From Streptomyces bicolor (GTDB lineage Bacteria > Actinomycetota > Actinomycetes > Streptomycetales > Streptomycetaceae), in the NCBI RefSeq assembly GCF_000719285.1, contig NZ_JOFS01000038.1:9951-73950 (forward strand): a stretch of 64,000 nucleotides of DNA. Direction: 5' to 3'. Numbering within the stretch: position 1 is the stretch's first letter; every line of letters starts with the position of its first letter. Below the pieces are notes generated by a model. That model searched no databases. It worked only from the letters and a program-made list of their open reading frames with translations, and had not been told where the DNA came from. Positions 7,687-15,628 of the stretch are shown piece after piece. Made by a program: the position numbers and the translations under genes.

Positions 7687-9009
7687 ATGGACACGGCACC
7701 TTCCGCCCAGCCGCTCACCACCACCGCTCCCGCCGCGGGCAACCGCCGCCGCGTAGCCACCGCCGCAGCCCTCGCCTCCGCCGTCGAGTGGTACGACTAC
7801 TTCGTCTTCGGCATCGCCGCCGCCCTGGTGCTCGGCGATCTCTACTTCCCGGCCGGCAGCCCCACCGCCGGGGTACTCGCCTCCTTCGCCACCTTCGCCG
7901 TCGGCTTCCTGGCCCGCCCCCTCGGCGGCATCGTCGCCGGGCAGCTCGGGGACAAGCGCGGCCGCAAGCCGATGCTGGTCCTCGCGCTGACCCTCATGGG
8001 CCTCGCCACCACCGGCATCGGCCTGCTCCCGACGTACGAGACGATCGGCGTCGCCGCGCCGATCCTGCTGGTCGCCTTCCGCGTGCTGCAGGGCATCGCC
8101 GTCGGCGCCCAGTGGGGCGGCGCGATGCTGATGGCCACCGAGTACGCCCCCGAGGGCAAGCGCGGTGTCTACGGCAGCTTCGTCCAACTCGGCGTGCCCA
8201 TCGGCGTGGTGACCGCCAACACGGTGTTCCTGCTGGCCGGAGCCTTCACGACCGACGCCCAGTTCGCGGCCTGGGCCTGGCGCGTGCCGTTCCTCGTCGG
8301 CCTGTTCGTCCTCGTGCTCGCCTGGTACATCCACACGCGCGTCGAGGAGACACCCGAATTCCGGGAGGCGGAGAAGAAGCTGGCCGAGCAGGAGAAGGCC
8401 GAACAGTCCTCCCCCCTGCGCACGATCCTGAAGGACCACCTCGGCACGGTGCTCCTCGCCGGCGGCTCCTTCGCCGTGAACACCGCGACCTTCTACATCA
8501 TCATCACCGGCGTGCTCGACTACACGACCCGCGAACTCGGCATGAAGAAGAGCGCCGTCCTCACCGTCTCGCTCTGCATCAGCCTCACCCAGCTCGTGCT
8601 GATCCCGGCCGCCGCCGCGCTCTCGGACAAGATCGGCCGCATCCGCATCTACGCGCTCGGCGCGGCCGGCATCGGCCTGTGGGCCGTACCGCTGTTCCTG
8701 CTGATCGACACCGGCTCGCTGCTGTGGCTGGCCGTCGGCACGTTCGTCGCCAGCTGCTTCCTCAGCATCATGTACGGCCCCCAGGCCGCCCTGTTCGCCG
8801 AGCTGTTCACGCCCGAGATGCGCTACACGGGTGCCTCCCTCGGCTACCAGATCGCGGCCGTGCTGGGCGGTGGCCTCGCCCCGTTCGTCATGGTGCTGCT
8901 GCTGGAGGCCACGGGCACCTCGATGGCCGTCTCCGGCTACATCATCGCCCTCGCGGTGATCGCGCTGCTGTCCATCAAGGTCCTTGCGGACAGGGCGCGT
9001 TCACGCTGA
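7687..9009 (+). CDS. MFS transporter of the metabolite:H+ symporter (MHS) type
   Basis: A 440-residue 12-helix carrier. Helix 1 begins with SAVEWYDYFVFG, the hallmark of the MHS family (ProP, KgtP, ShiA). The loop GQLGDKRGRKPML is MFS motif A, and RVLQGIAVGAQWGGA is typical of helix 4. Members import organic acids, osmolytes or aromatic acids with protons. The ATG at 7687 follows a 69-bp leader downstream of the predicted promoter. The operator-like site in that promoter suggests co-regulation with the 24-29.8 kb catabolic island. The gene ends one base from the convergent DMT exporter. Confidence 0.9.
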   Translation: MDTAPSAQPLTTTAPAAGNRRRVATAAALASAVEWYDYFVFGIAAALVLGDLYFPAGSPTAGVLASFATFAVGFLARPLGGIVAGQLGDKRGRKPMLVLALTLMGLATTGIGLLPTYETIGVAAPILLVAFRVLQGIAVGAQWGGAMLMATEYAPEGKRGVYGSFVQLGVPIGVVTANTVFLLAGAFTTDAQFAAWAWRVPFLVGLFVLVLAWYIHTRVEETPEFREAEKKLAEQEKAEQSSPLRTILKDHLGTVLLAGGSFAVNTATFYIIITGVLDYTTRELGMKKSAVLTVSLCISLTQLVLIPAAAALSDKIGRIRIYALGAAGIGLWAVPLFLLIDTGSLLWLAVGTFVASCFLSIMYGPQAALFAELFTPEMRYTGASLGYQIAAVLGGGLAPFVMVLLLEATGTSMAVSGYIIALAVIALLSIKVLADRARSR

Positions 9010-9010
9010 C

Positions 9011-9940
9011 TCACGCTGATTCGCGGGTCTGCTCGGGTTGCGGCGCGGCCGCCACGATCCGAGCGGCCCGCTTCCCGGACCGCGACACGGCGACGCCCGC
9101 CAGACACAGCGCCCCGCCCGCCAGCGTGAGCAGCCCCGGCACCTCGCCCAGCGCCAGCCACGACATCAGCACGACCAGCGCGGGCACCGCGTACGTGGTC
9201 GCGCCCATGCGGCTGGCGGTCGTACGGGCCAGGGCGTACGCCCAGGTCGTGAAGGCGAGCGCCAGCGAGAAGACGCCCAGGTAGACCATGTTGAGCGTGG
9301 CCGACAGGGGCGCCTCGGCCACCTCGCCGATCAGCTGCCCGGCGAAGGGCAGACACAGAACCGCGCCGACCAGACACCCGTACGTCGTCACCTGGAGCGC
9401 GCTCGCACGGCCGAGCGCCGGCTTCTGCGCGACGACACCGCCCGCGTACCCGACCGCGGCCAACAGGCACAGCACCACCCCGAGCACCGATGATCCGCCC
9501 CCGCCCGACATCGACAGCCCCACGGTCACCGCACCGGCGAACGACACCGCCATCCCGGCCAGCAGCCGCGGCGGCATCGGATCGCCGAGCAGGCGTGCAC
9601 CCAACAGCGCGATGAGGATGGGCCCGATGTTCACCACGAGAGCCGCCGTACCGGCGTCCACCTGCTGCTCGCCCCAGTTCAGCACGACGCTGTAGAACCC
9701 GAACCACAGCAGCCCCGATATCGCGATCCCGGGCCAGGCGGCCCGAGGGGGCAACCCCTCCCGCCGTACAAGGCAGATGGCCCCCAGCACCAGGGCCCCC
9801 ACCAGCAGCCGCCCCAGAGCGAGCGCGCCCGGCGAGTACTCCTCACCCGCACTGCGGATGGAGACGAAGGCCGAGGCCCACAGGACGACGGTGACGGTGG
9901 CTGCTCCGGTTGCGAGGAGTTCGGTGCGGCGGGGGTTCAT
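9011..9940 (-). CDS. EamA/DMT-superfamily transporter
   Basis: A 309-residue protein with about ten hydrophobic segments in the 5+5 EamA duplication, ending in a basic tail (SRSGKRAARI). The likely start is the second of two adjacent ATGs (9940), with AGGAG just upstream; 9943 is possible. Known relatives export amino acids or metabolites. It lies downstream of an ArsR-type regulator on the same strand, with a ~145-bp gap containing a palindromic repeat. Control by that regulator is plausible but unproven. Confidence 0.85.
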   Translation of the reverse strand: MNPRRTELLATGAATVTVVLWASAFVSIRSAGEEYSPGALALGRLLVGALVLGAICLVRREGLPPRAAWPGIAISGLLWFGFYSVVLNWGEQQVDAGTAALVVNIGPILIALLGARLLGDPMPPRLLAGMAVSFAGAVTVGLSMSGGGGSSVLGVVLCLLAAVGYAGGVVAQKPALGRASALQVTTYGCLVGAVLCLPFAGQLIGEVAEAPLSATLNMVYLGVFSLALAFTTWAYALARTTASRMGATTYAVPALVVLMSWLALGEVPGLLTLAGGALCLAGVAVSRSGKRAARIVAAAPQPEQTRESA

Positions 9941-10046
9941 CATGCTCCTGAGGTTAGGAAATTGGGGGTTCGGAAGCTTGCGGATTTCGGACGGGTTGTT
10001 GGCCGTCCGCGGGTGCGTTGTGGTTGATCGCGCCCACGCGGCGGAG

Positions 10047-10085
10047 CCGCACATCGATACAGCCCCGCGCCCCTGACGGGGCGCT
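10047..10085. repeat. Dispersed intergenic palindromic element, copy B
   Basis: CCGCACATCGATACAGCCCC followed by GCGCCCCTGACGGGGCGCT is the best-formed of three copies in this window. Its GCCCCG...CGGGGC stem could terminate the ArsR gene, whose stop codon it touches. Confidence 0.65.
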
Positions 10086-10807
10086 CAGCGCAGCGTTGCC
10101 CGGTTGATGCCCAACAGCTCCGACAGCGCTTGCTCGCCGGTTGCGGTTACCTTCACTGCACGCTCGGTACCGATGCGCACGCACCATCCCGAGTCCAGAG
10201 CATGCCGACACAAAGCCGCCCCCGCGATGCCCGCCAGGTGGGGGCGGCGCTCGGTCCAGTCGAGGCAGGCTCGGGCCAGCGGGCGGCGGCCGGTGCGGGC
10301 GAGGGGGATGCCGGTGTTCTCGAACCATCGCAGTCCCGCGTCCGTCAGCGCGAACCCCGTGTCCTGCCGCAGCAGCCCCCGCACGGTCAGCGCATCGGTG
10401 ACCGTGATGCCGAGCCGTCCCGCCAGATGGTCGTAGCAGGTGCGCCCCCGCGCCATCGCGGACCCCGCGCTGGACTCCCGTAGATTCCGCGGCCGTACCA
10501 CCGCATGCGGCGACACCTGCCCGGCCAGATCCTCCACCAGCTGGGCGACCCGCGCGTCCGCGAGCCGCACGTACCGGTGCCGCCCCTGCCGCTCCTCGGC
10601 GAGCAGGCCGCCCGCGACGAGCTTGCCCAGATGCTCGCTCAGCGTCGATGCGGCGACCCCGGCATGCCGCGCGAGCTCACCCGCGGTCCACGCCCGTCCG
10701 TCGAGCAGCGCCAGCAGACAGGCGGCCCGGGTCTCGTCGGCGATGAGTCCGGCGAGTCGGGCCAGCTGCGACGCTTGCGGGTCCCGGCTGCTCATGCCTC
10801 CCAGCAT
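10085..10807 (-). CDS. ArsR-family winged-helix regulator
   Basis: A 240-residue DNA-binding protein. The N-terminal ~90 residues form the ArsR winged helix: LADETRAACLLALLDGRAWTAGELARHAGVAASTLSEH appears in two adjacent segments, then GRHRYVRLA in the wing. The C-terminal half is a helical extension found in many actinobacterial members. I see no CxC metal-binding motif, so metal sensing is doubtful. The start is uncertain: ATG 10807 has no ribosome-binding site, and ATG 10795 has GGAGG almost touching it. It lies upstream of, and in line with, the DMT exporter. Confidence 0.85.
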   Translation of the reverse strand: MLGGMSSRDPQASQLARLAGLIADETRAACLLALLDGRAWTAGELARHAGVAASTLSEHLGKLVAGGLLAEERQGRHRYVRLADARVAQLVEDLAGQVSPHAVVRPRNLRESSAGSAMARGRTCYDHLAGRLGITVTDALTVRGLLRQDTGFALTDAGLRWFENTGIPLARTGRRPLARACLDWTERRPHLAGIAGAALCRHALDSGWCVRIGTERAVKVTATGEQALSELLGINRATLR

Positions 10808-10842
10808 GCGGTACGGACACTTCGGCGGTCACCGAACCGTGG

Positions 10843-11484
10843 CTACCCGGCCCGCCCGACCTGCTCGTACTGCCGGGCAAGCCCGTCCAGCAGCGCCGTC
10901 AGCCCCGTCTCGAACGCTCGCTCGTCGATCTTCTCCTGCTGGTCGGCGAGGAGGTGGGCCTGCCCGAGGTGGGGATAGTCGGCGGGGTCGTACGCGCTCG
11001 CGTCGTCCACGAAGCCCCCCGCGAACGAGCCGAGCGCGGAGCCCATGATGAAGTACCGCATCAGCGCGCCGATGGACGTGGCCTGCGCCGGTGGCCACCC
11101 CGCCTCGACCATCGCGCCGTAGACCGCGTCGGCGAGCCGCAGCGCGGCGGGGCGGCGGCCGGGGCCGCGGGCGAGGACCGGGACGATGTTCGGGTGGTCG
11201 CGCAGGGCGGCCCGGTAGGAGACGGCCCAGTCGTGCAGTGCGGTGCGCCAGTCCCGGCCGTCCTGGAACATCGACAGATCGACCTGCGCGCTCACCGAGT
11301 CGGCGACCGCCTCCAGGATCTCGTCCTTGGTGCGGAAGTGGTTGTAGAGGGACGGCCCGCTCACGCCCAGTTCGGCGGCGAGCCGGCGGGTGGAGACGGC
11401 CGCGAGGCCCTCCCCGTCCACGAGTTCGCGCGCCGTCTCGACGATCCGGTCGTAGCTGAGGAGGGGCTTGCGCGGTCGGGCCAT
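10843..11484 (-). CDS. TetR-family regulator of the aldehyde/acyl-CoA oxidation genes
   Basis: A 213-residue TetR protein. Its N-terminal helix-turn-helix reads VSTRRLAAELGVSGPSLYNHF followed by RTKDEIL, and the C-terminal half is a helical ligand-binding domain. The start at 11484 (MARPRKPLLS) is preferred over 11493. It is divergent from the acyl-CoA dehydrogenase at 11589, and an inverted repeat (11512-11530) lies between them. A second, closely matching repeat precedes the ALDH-ADH operon 6 kb away. The inferred role is repression of both units until an acyl-CoA or aldehyde ligand appears. Confidence 0.88.
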   Translation of the reverse strand: MARPRKPLLSYDRIVETARELVDGEGLAAVSTRRLAAELGVSGPSLYNHFRTKDEILEAVADSVSAQVDLSMFQDGRDWRTALHDWAVSYRAALRDHPNIVPVLARGPGRRPAALRLADAVYGAMVEAGWPPAQATSIGALMRYFIMGSALGSFAGGFVDDASAYDPADYPHLGQAHLLADQQEKIDERAFETGLTALLDGLARQYEQVGRAG

Positions 11485-11511
11485 GGCGCACATAGTAGGG
11501 CTGCCGAATGG

Positions 11512-11530
11512 AAACTAGCAGTGCTAATTT
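11512..11530. promoter_or_regulatory. TetR-type operator between tetR and acyl-CoA dehydrogenase
   Basis: AAACTAGCAGTGCTAATTT is a 9-bp-arm inverted repeat with one mismatch, centred between divergent genes. It is the partner of the site at 4929-4947. Confidence 0.7.
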
Positions 11531-11588
11531 AAATGTACGGCTTTCAATGTACGGCCGTCGACGTCCGTTCTCTGTGGGGTGACTCGGC

Positions 11589-12740
11589 ATGAACCTGGAG
11601 CTCAGCGAGGAACAGACCGCCGTCCGGCAGCTCGCCCGGGATTTCGTGGACCGCGAGATCGCCCCGCACGTCGTCGCGTGGGACCGGGCGGAGGAAGTGG
11701 ACCGCGGAGTCGTCAAGAAGCTCGGCGAGGTCGGCTTCCTGGGGCTGACGATCGACGAGGAGTACGGCGGCTCGGGCGGCGACCACCTCGCGTACTGCCT
11801 GGTCACGGAGGAGCTGGGCCGGGGCGACTCCTCGGTGCGCGGGATCGTGTCGGTCTCGCTGGGCCTGGTCGCCAAGACGATCGCCGCCTGGGGGAGCGAG
11901 GAGCACAAGCGCCGCTGGCTGCCGGGCCTCACCGCGGGCGAGCTGGTCGGCTGCTTCGGCCTCACCGAGCCGGGCACCGGCTCCGACGCCGGCAACCTCA
12001 CCACGCGGGCGGTGCGCGACGGCGACGACTACGTCATCAACGGCACCAAGATGTTCATCACGAACGGCACCTGGGCCGACGTCGTCCTGCTCTTCGCCCG
12101 CTCCACCGACGCGCCCGGCCACAAGGGCGTCTCCGCCTTCCTGGTCCCCACCGACACCCCCGGCCTGACCCGCCGCACCATCCACGGCAAGCTCGGCCTG
12201 CGCGGCCAGGCCACCGCCGAACTGGTCCTGGACGACGTACGGGTGCCCGCGGCGGCCATGCTGGGGGAGGAGGGCAAGGGCTTCTCGGTCGCGATGTCCG
12301 CCCTGGCCAAGGGGCGGATGTCGGTGGCCGCGGGGTGCGTCGGCATAGCCCAGGCCGCGCTGGACGCGGCCGTCCGATACGCCGGGGAACGCGAGCAGTT
12401 CGGCAAGTCGATCGCCCACCACCAGCTGGTCCAGGAGCTGATCAGCGACATCGCCGTCGACGTGGACGCCGCCCGCCTGCTGACCTGGCGGGTCGCCGAC
12501 CTGATCGACCGGGGGCTGCCCTTCGCCATCGAGTCCTCCAAGGCCAAGCTCTTCGCCTCGGAGGCCGCCGTCCGCGCCGCCAACAACGCCCTCCAGGTCT
12601 TCGGCGGTTACGGCTACATCGACGAGTACCCGGCGGGCAAGCTGCTGCGCGACGCCCGCGTGATGACCCTCTACGAGGGCACGAGCCAGATCCAGAAGCT
12701 GGTCATCGGCCGGGCGCTGACGGGGGTTTCGGCGTTCTGA
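11589..12740 (+). CDS. Acyl-CoA dehydrogenase
   Basis: A 383-residue flavoprotein that introduces the alpha-beta double bond into an acyl-CoA and passes electrons to ETF. CFGLTEPGTGSDAGNL and FITNGTWADVVLLFA match the FAD/substrate region. QVFGGYGYIDEYPAGKLLRD is the C-terminal signature. The catalytic base Glu is visible in LYEGTSQIQ, the position used by short- and medium-chain enzymes. It is divergent from its TetR regulator with an operator between them, and shares that operator type with the ALDH-ADH operon. Chain length or branching preference is not readable. Confidence 0.93.
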   Translation: MNLELSEEQTAVRQLARDFVDREIAPHVVAWDRAEEVDRGVVKKLGEVGFLGLTIDEEYGGSGGDHLAYCLVTEELGRGDSSVRGIVSVSLGLVAKTIAAWGSEEHKRRWLPGLTAGELVGCFGLTEPGTGSDAGNLTTRAVRDGDDYVINGTKMFITNGTWADVVLLFARSTDAPGHKGVSAFLVPTDTPGLTRRTIHGKLGLRGQATAELVLDDVRVPAAAMLGEEGKGFSVAMSALAKGRMSVAAGCVGIAQAALDAAVRYAGEREQFGKSIAHHQLVQELISDIAVDVDAARLLTWRVADLIDRGLPFAIESSKAKLFASEAAVRAANNALQVFGGYGYIDEYPAGKLLRDARVMTLYEGTSQIQKLVIGRALTGVSAF

Positions 12741-12814
12741 GGGTCGTACCGGGTGCTGTGAGCCGGTACAAGTGACCCCTGGTTCTGCGGCGGCGCATTG
12801 CGGATCATGGGCAG

Positions 12815-13270
12815 ATGGTTGCCTTCTACCACGTGTGCTTCGCGGTGCAGGATCTCGATCAAGCGATGCGTGACTTTCAGCGCGCTGCCGGGGTCGAGTG
12901 GAGCGAACCCGTGTCCGACCGGCTCGGCGAGTGGGACTACCGGATCGTGTTCACCACCGGTGGACCACCGTTCATCGAGCTCATCGAGGGGGCTCCCGGC
13001 AGCCCCTGGCATGCGGTGGAGGGAGCCAGGTTCGACCACCTCGGCTTCTGGTCGAGCGATGTCGACGAAGGCTCCCGACGCATGGAACGGGAGGGCTTCG
13101 CCTTGGACTTCTCCGGTTGTCCCTACGGCCGTCCGTTCGTGTATCACCGCGTGGACAGCATCGGCGCGCGCATAGAACTCGTCGACGTCGGTCGCCAGGC
13201 AGGCTTCCTCGGCACATGGGATCCGGAGGGAGCTCCCATGCCTGCCATCGACGAGACCTTCGGCGGATGA
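12815..13270 (+). CDS. VOC (glyoxalase/bleomycin-resistance fold) protein
   Basis: A 151-residue protein starting VAFYHVCFAVQDLDQAM. It has the two beta-alpha-beta-beta-beta modules of the vicinal oxygen chelate fold. Likely metal positions are the first His (YHVCF), Glu in PFIELIEG, His in FDHLGFW and Glu in ARIELVDV, as in methylmalonyl-CoA epimerase-like members. The gene lies 74 bp after the acyl-CoA dehydrogenase. It could be a lyase, epimerase or resistance protein; the substrate cannot be assigned. Confidence 0.75.
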   Translation: MVAFYHVCFAVQDLDQAMRDFQRAAGVEWSEPVSDRLGEWDYRIVFTTGGPPFIELIEGAPGSPWHAVEGARFDHLGFWSSDVDEGSRRMEREGFALDFSGCPYGRPFVYHRVDSIGARIELVDVGRQAGFLGTWDPEGAPMPAIDETFGG

Positions 13271-13372
13271 CGCGCGGGCGCGCGGAAGCGCGGGCGGCAG
13301 CCGGCGGTCTGAGTAGGCGTCTGAGTACTTCGGCGGATGTGCCGGGTGCCGCCGCAGCCGACCCTGTTCCCC

Positions 13373-13660
13373 ATGAGTGACACACCGGTCAAGCAGCAGA
13401 GCACGGCGGCGTTCTACGGTCAGGCCGTGGCCTCCTTCGCGGTAGCCATGGCCGCCACCGGCATCGGTATCTATCAGCTGAACGCCGACGCCTGGGTGCG
13501 CGGGTTTCTCGCCATCGCCGTCCTTTATCTGGTCACCTCGGCGTTCACCCTGGCCAAGGTCATCCGGGACCGCCAGGAGGCGGGGCAGATCGTCAGCCGG
13601 GTCGACCAGGCACGGCTGGAGAAGCTGCTCGCGGAACACGACCCCTTCGAGAAGATCTGA
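13373..13660 (+). CDS. YiaA/B-like small two-helix membrane protein
   Basis: A 95-residue protein with two hydrophobic segments (about residues 15-33 and 41-60), the second followed by an amphipathic tail KVIRDRQEAGQIVSRVDQAR. Length and layout fit the YiaA/YiaB domain family, whose function is unknown. Start 13373 (MSDTPVK) is preferred; the open frame begins 36 bases earlier without a ribosome-binding site. The stop is followed about 50 bp later by the operator of the next TetR gene. Confidence 0.75.
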   Translation: MSDTPVKQQSTAAFYGQAVASFAVAMAATGIGIYQLNADAWVRGFLAIAVLYLVTSAFTLAKVIRDRQEAGQIVSRVDQARLEKLLAEHDPFEKI

Positions 13661-13706
13661 CCGACTTCGGACGGATCTGACCGACCCCCCCCTCCGGCCC
13701 GGCTCG

Positions 13707-13722
13707 CTAAGCGCTCGCTCAG
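13707..13722. promoter_or_regulatory. TetR-type operator upstream of the second tetR
   Basis: CTAAGCGCTCGCTCAG is a 7-bp-arm inverted repeat (one mismatch, 2-bp spacer) 48 bp before the TetR start. It matches the site at 14958-14973 in form, and both are followed by CAT. Confidence 0.65.
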
Positions 13723-13770
13723 CATCGGCGGTATGGTGGTGGTTCGGTCAGCGAGAGGGGCGAGTGAGCG

Positions 13771-14394
13771 ATGAGTACGGCGGAGGAGACGGCCGGCGGC
13801 GAGACGTCGGCGTGGGGTGAGGTCACGCCCGACGCGGCCCGGCGGCTGCTGATCGCCGCCGTGGAGGCCTTCGCCGAGCGCGGCTACCACGCCACGACGA
13901 CCCGTGACATCGCGGGTCGCGCCGGCATGAGCCCGGCCGCGCTCTACATCCACTACAAGACCAAGGAAGAGCTCCTCCACCGCATCAGCAGGATCGGCCA
14001 CGAGAAGGCCCTCGACATCCTGCGGACCGCGGCCCGCCGCGAGGGCACCCCGGCCGAGCGGCTCGCCGACGCCGTCAGCTCCTTCGTCCGCTGGCACGCC
14101 GGGGGGCGCACCACTGCCCGCGTCGTGCAGTACGAACTCGACTCCCTCGGCCCCGACGCCCGCGCCGAGATCCTCGCGCTGCGCCGGCAGTGCGACGCCG
14201 AGGTGCGCGCGATCATCGAGGACGGCGTGGCGGCCGGTGACTTCGACGTACTGGACGTGAAGGGCACGACCCTCGCCGTCCTGTCGCTCTGCATCGACGT
14301 TGCCCGCTGGTTCAACGTCGACGGCCCGTGGACGCCCGACGAGGTCGGCGCGCTCTACGCCGACCTCGTGCTGCGGATGGTGGGGGCGAAGTAG
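13771..14394 (+). CDS. TetR-family regulator, probable repressor of itself and the MaoC gene
   Basis: A 207-residue protein. Its helix-turn-helix reads TTTRDIAGRAGMSPAALYIH then YKTKEELL. The rest is a helical ligand-binding domain ending in an LVLRMVG helix. It is convergent with the MaoC hydratase gene, and matching CTAAGC-type operators precede both genes. Such regulators often respond to acyl-CoA esters (known for AtuR/FadR-like members). The inferred role is autoregulation plus control of the hydratase. Confidence 0.88.
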   Translation: MSTAEETAGGETSAWGEVTPDAARRLLIAAVEAFAERGYHATTTRDIAGRAGMSPAALYIHYKTKEELLHRISRIGHEKALDILRTAARREGTPAERLADAVSSFVRWHAGGRTTARVVQYELDSLGPDARAEILALRRQCDAEVRAIIEDGVAAGDFDVLDVKGTTLAVLSLCIDVARWFNVDGPWTPDEVGALYADLVLRMVGAK

Positions 14395-14418
14395 CCCCCG
14401 CCCGGCCTCGGAGGCGAT

Positions 14419-14449
14419 CCGGTCCGGAGGCGGCCCGGTCCGGAGGCGG
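14419..14449. repeat. Two 15-bp direct repeats in the convergent gap
   Basis: CCGGTCCGGAGGCGG occurs at 14419-14433 and again at 14435-14449, between the stop codons of tetR and maoC. No clear role is visible; it may weakly help transcript ending. Confidence 0.6.
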
Positions 14450-14455
14450 TCCGGC

Positions 14456-14917
14456 TCAGAGGTAGTAGCGGGCCACCGACTCGGCGACGCACACCGGCTT
14501 GTCACCGCCCTCGCGCTCCACGGTGAAGGCGACGGCCACCTGGATGCCGCCCGCCACATCCTCGACGCCGGTGATGGTGGCGGTGGCGCGCAGTCGCGAA
14601 CCGACCGGCACCGGTGCGGGGAAGCGGACCTTGTTCGTTCCGTAGTTGACGCCCATCTTCACGCCTTCGACCTTGATGAGCTGAGGGCCGAAGAGCGGAA
14701 GCAGCGACAGCGTGAGATACCCGTGGGCGATGGTGGTCCCGAAGGGCCCCGCGGCGGCCTTCTCCGGATCGATGTGGATCCACTGGTGGTCACCGGTGGC
14801 CTCCGCGAACAGATCGATCCGCTTCTGGTCGACCTCCAGCCAGTCCGTGTACCCCAGCTGCTCACCCACCGCCGCCTTCAGGTCGTCGGCGAACGTGAAG
14901 ATCCTCGGTTCTGCCAT
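14456..14917 (-). CDS. MaoC-family (R)-specific enoyl-CoA hydratase
   Basis: A 153-residue single hot-dog domain protein. The hydratase-2 motif is visible: DxxxxH in EATGDHQWIHIDPEKA, followed by GPFGTTIAHGYLTLSLLP. Asp and His in this motif activate water for hydration of trans-2-enoyl-CoA. Size and sequence resemble the NodN/MaoC dehydratases common in actinobacteria. Start 14917 (MAEPRIF) is preceded by GAGAGG. A perfect inverted-repeat operator lies 41 bp upstream, matching that of the adjacent TetR gene. It could feed beta-oxidation or another hydroxyacyl-CoA pool. Confidence 0.88.
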   Translation of the reverse strand: MAEPRIFTFADDLKAAVGEQLGYTDWLEVDQKRIDLFAEATGDHQWIHIDPEKAAAGPFGTTIAHGYLTLSLLPLFGPQLIKVEGVKMGVNYGTNKVRFPAPVPVGSRLRATATITGVEDVAGGIQVAVAFTVEREGGDKPVCVAESVARYYL

Positions 14918-14957
14918 GTCCCGGCCTCTCGCGTCGCGTATCTCAAAGGAACCATGC

Positions 14958-14973
14958 CTAAGCAACTGCTTAG
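14958..14973. promoter_or_regulatory. TetR-type operator upstream of maoC
   Basis: CTAAGCAACTGCTTAG is a perfect 7-bp inverted repeat with a 2-bp spacer, abutting a second palindrome TAGCATGCTA (14971-14980). It lies between maoC and the divergent soxR gene. Confidence 0.7.
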
Positions 14974-15036
14974 CATGCTAGCGCGGGAAGCTCCTGTCAA
15001 CGGACCGGCACGGTGACGGGTAGGTAGGTTTGTCGC

Positions 15037-15543
15037 GTGCCCCAGATCCCCGAGAAGATCCACGAGCTCACGGTCGGCCAGCTCGCCGCCCGTAGCGGCG
15101 CCGCCGTCTCCGCCCTGCACTTCTACGAGTCCAAGGGATTGATCAGCAGCCGCCGCACCTCCGGCAACCAGCGCCGCTACACCCGTGACACCCTGCGACG
15201 GGTCGCCTTCGTCCGCGCCGCGCAACGCGTGGGCATCCCCCTGGCCACGATCCGCGACGCCCTCGCCGAACTGCCCGAGGAACGCACCCCCACGCACGAG
15301 GACTGGTCACGTCTGTCGGAGGCCTGGCGCGCGGAGTTGGACGAACGCATACAGCAACTGAACCGCCTCCGCGACCACTTGACCGACTGCATCGGCTGCG
15401 GCTGCCTCTCCCTGGACACCTGCGTCCTGTCCAACCCGGACGATGTCTTCGGCGAACGGCTCACGGGGTCCCGCCTGATGGTGGAACAAGGGGGAGGCGG
15501 ACGGAAGGTGAGGGGCGCCGACAGGGGGAAAAGGCAGGGGTAG
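15037..15543 (+). CDS. soxR: Redox-sensitive MerR-family activator SoxR
   Basis: A 168-residue MerR regulator starting at GTG 15037. The N-terminal helix-turn-helix reads [20 protein letters not shown], with the wing at [11 protein letters not shown] dimerisation helix follows. The [2Fe-2S] ligands appear as [12 protein letters not shown] (about residues 121-132), the SoxR spacing. Oxidation of the cluster by redox-cycling compounds such as endogenous antibiotics activates target promoters. No clear ribosome-binding site is seen. The C-terminus has a Gly/Lys/Arg-rich extension. Its targets are not adjacent by inspection. Confidence 0.93.
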   Translation: MPQIPEKIHELTVGQLAARSGAAVSALHFYESKGLISSRRTSGNQRRYTRDTLRRVAFVRAAQRVGIPLATIRDALAELPEERTPTHEDWSRLSEAWRAELDERIQQLNRLRDHLTDCIGCGCLSLDTCVLSNPDDVFGERLTGSRLMVEQGGGGRKVRGADRGKRQG

Positions 15544-15628
15544 GAGGCGGAGGGGCACTGAGGGTGTACTGCCGTAGCACCTCGCCCCGACGCCCGTGCC
15601 GCTCCCGCCCGGCCGGCGGAGCCACGCG

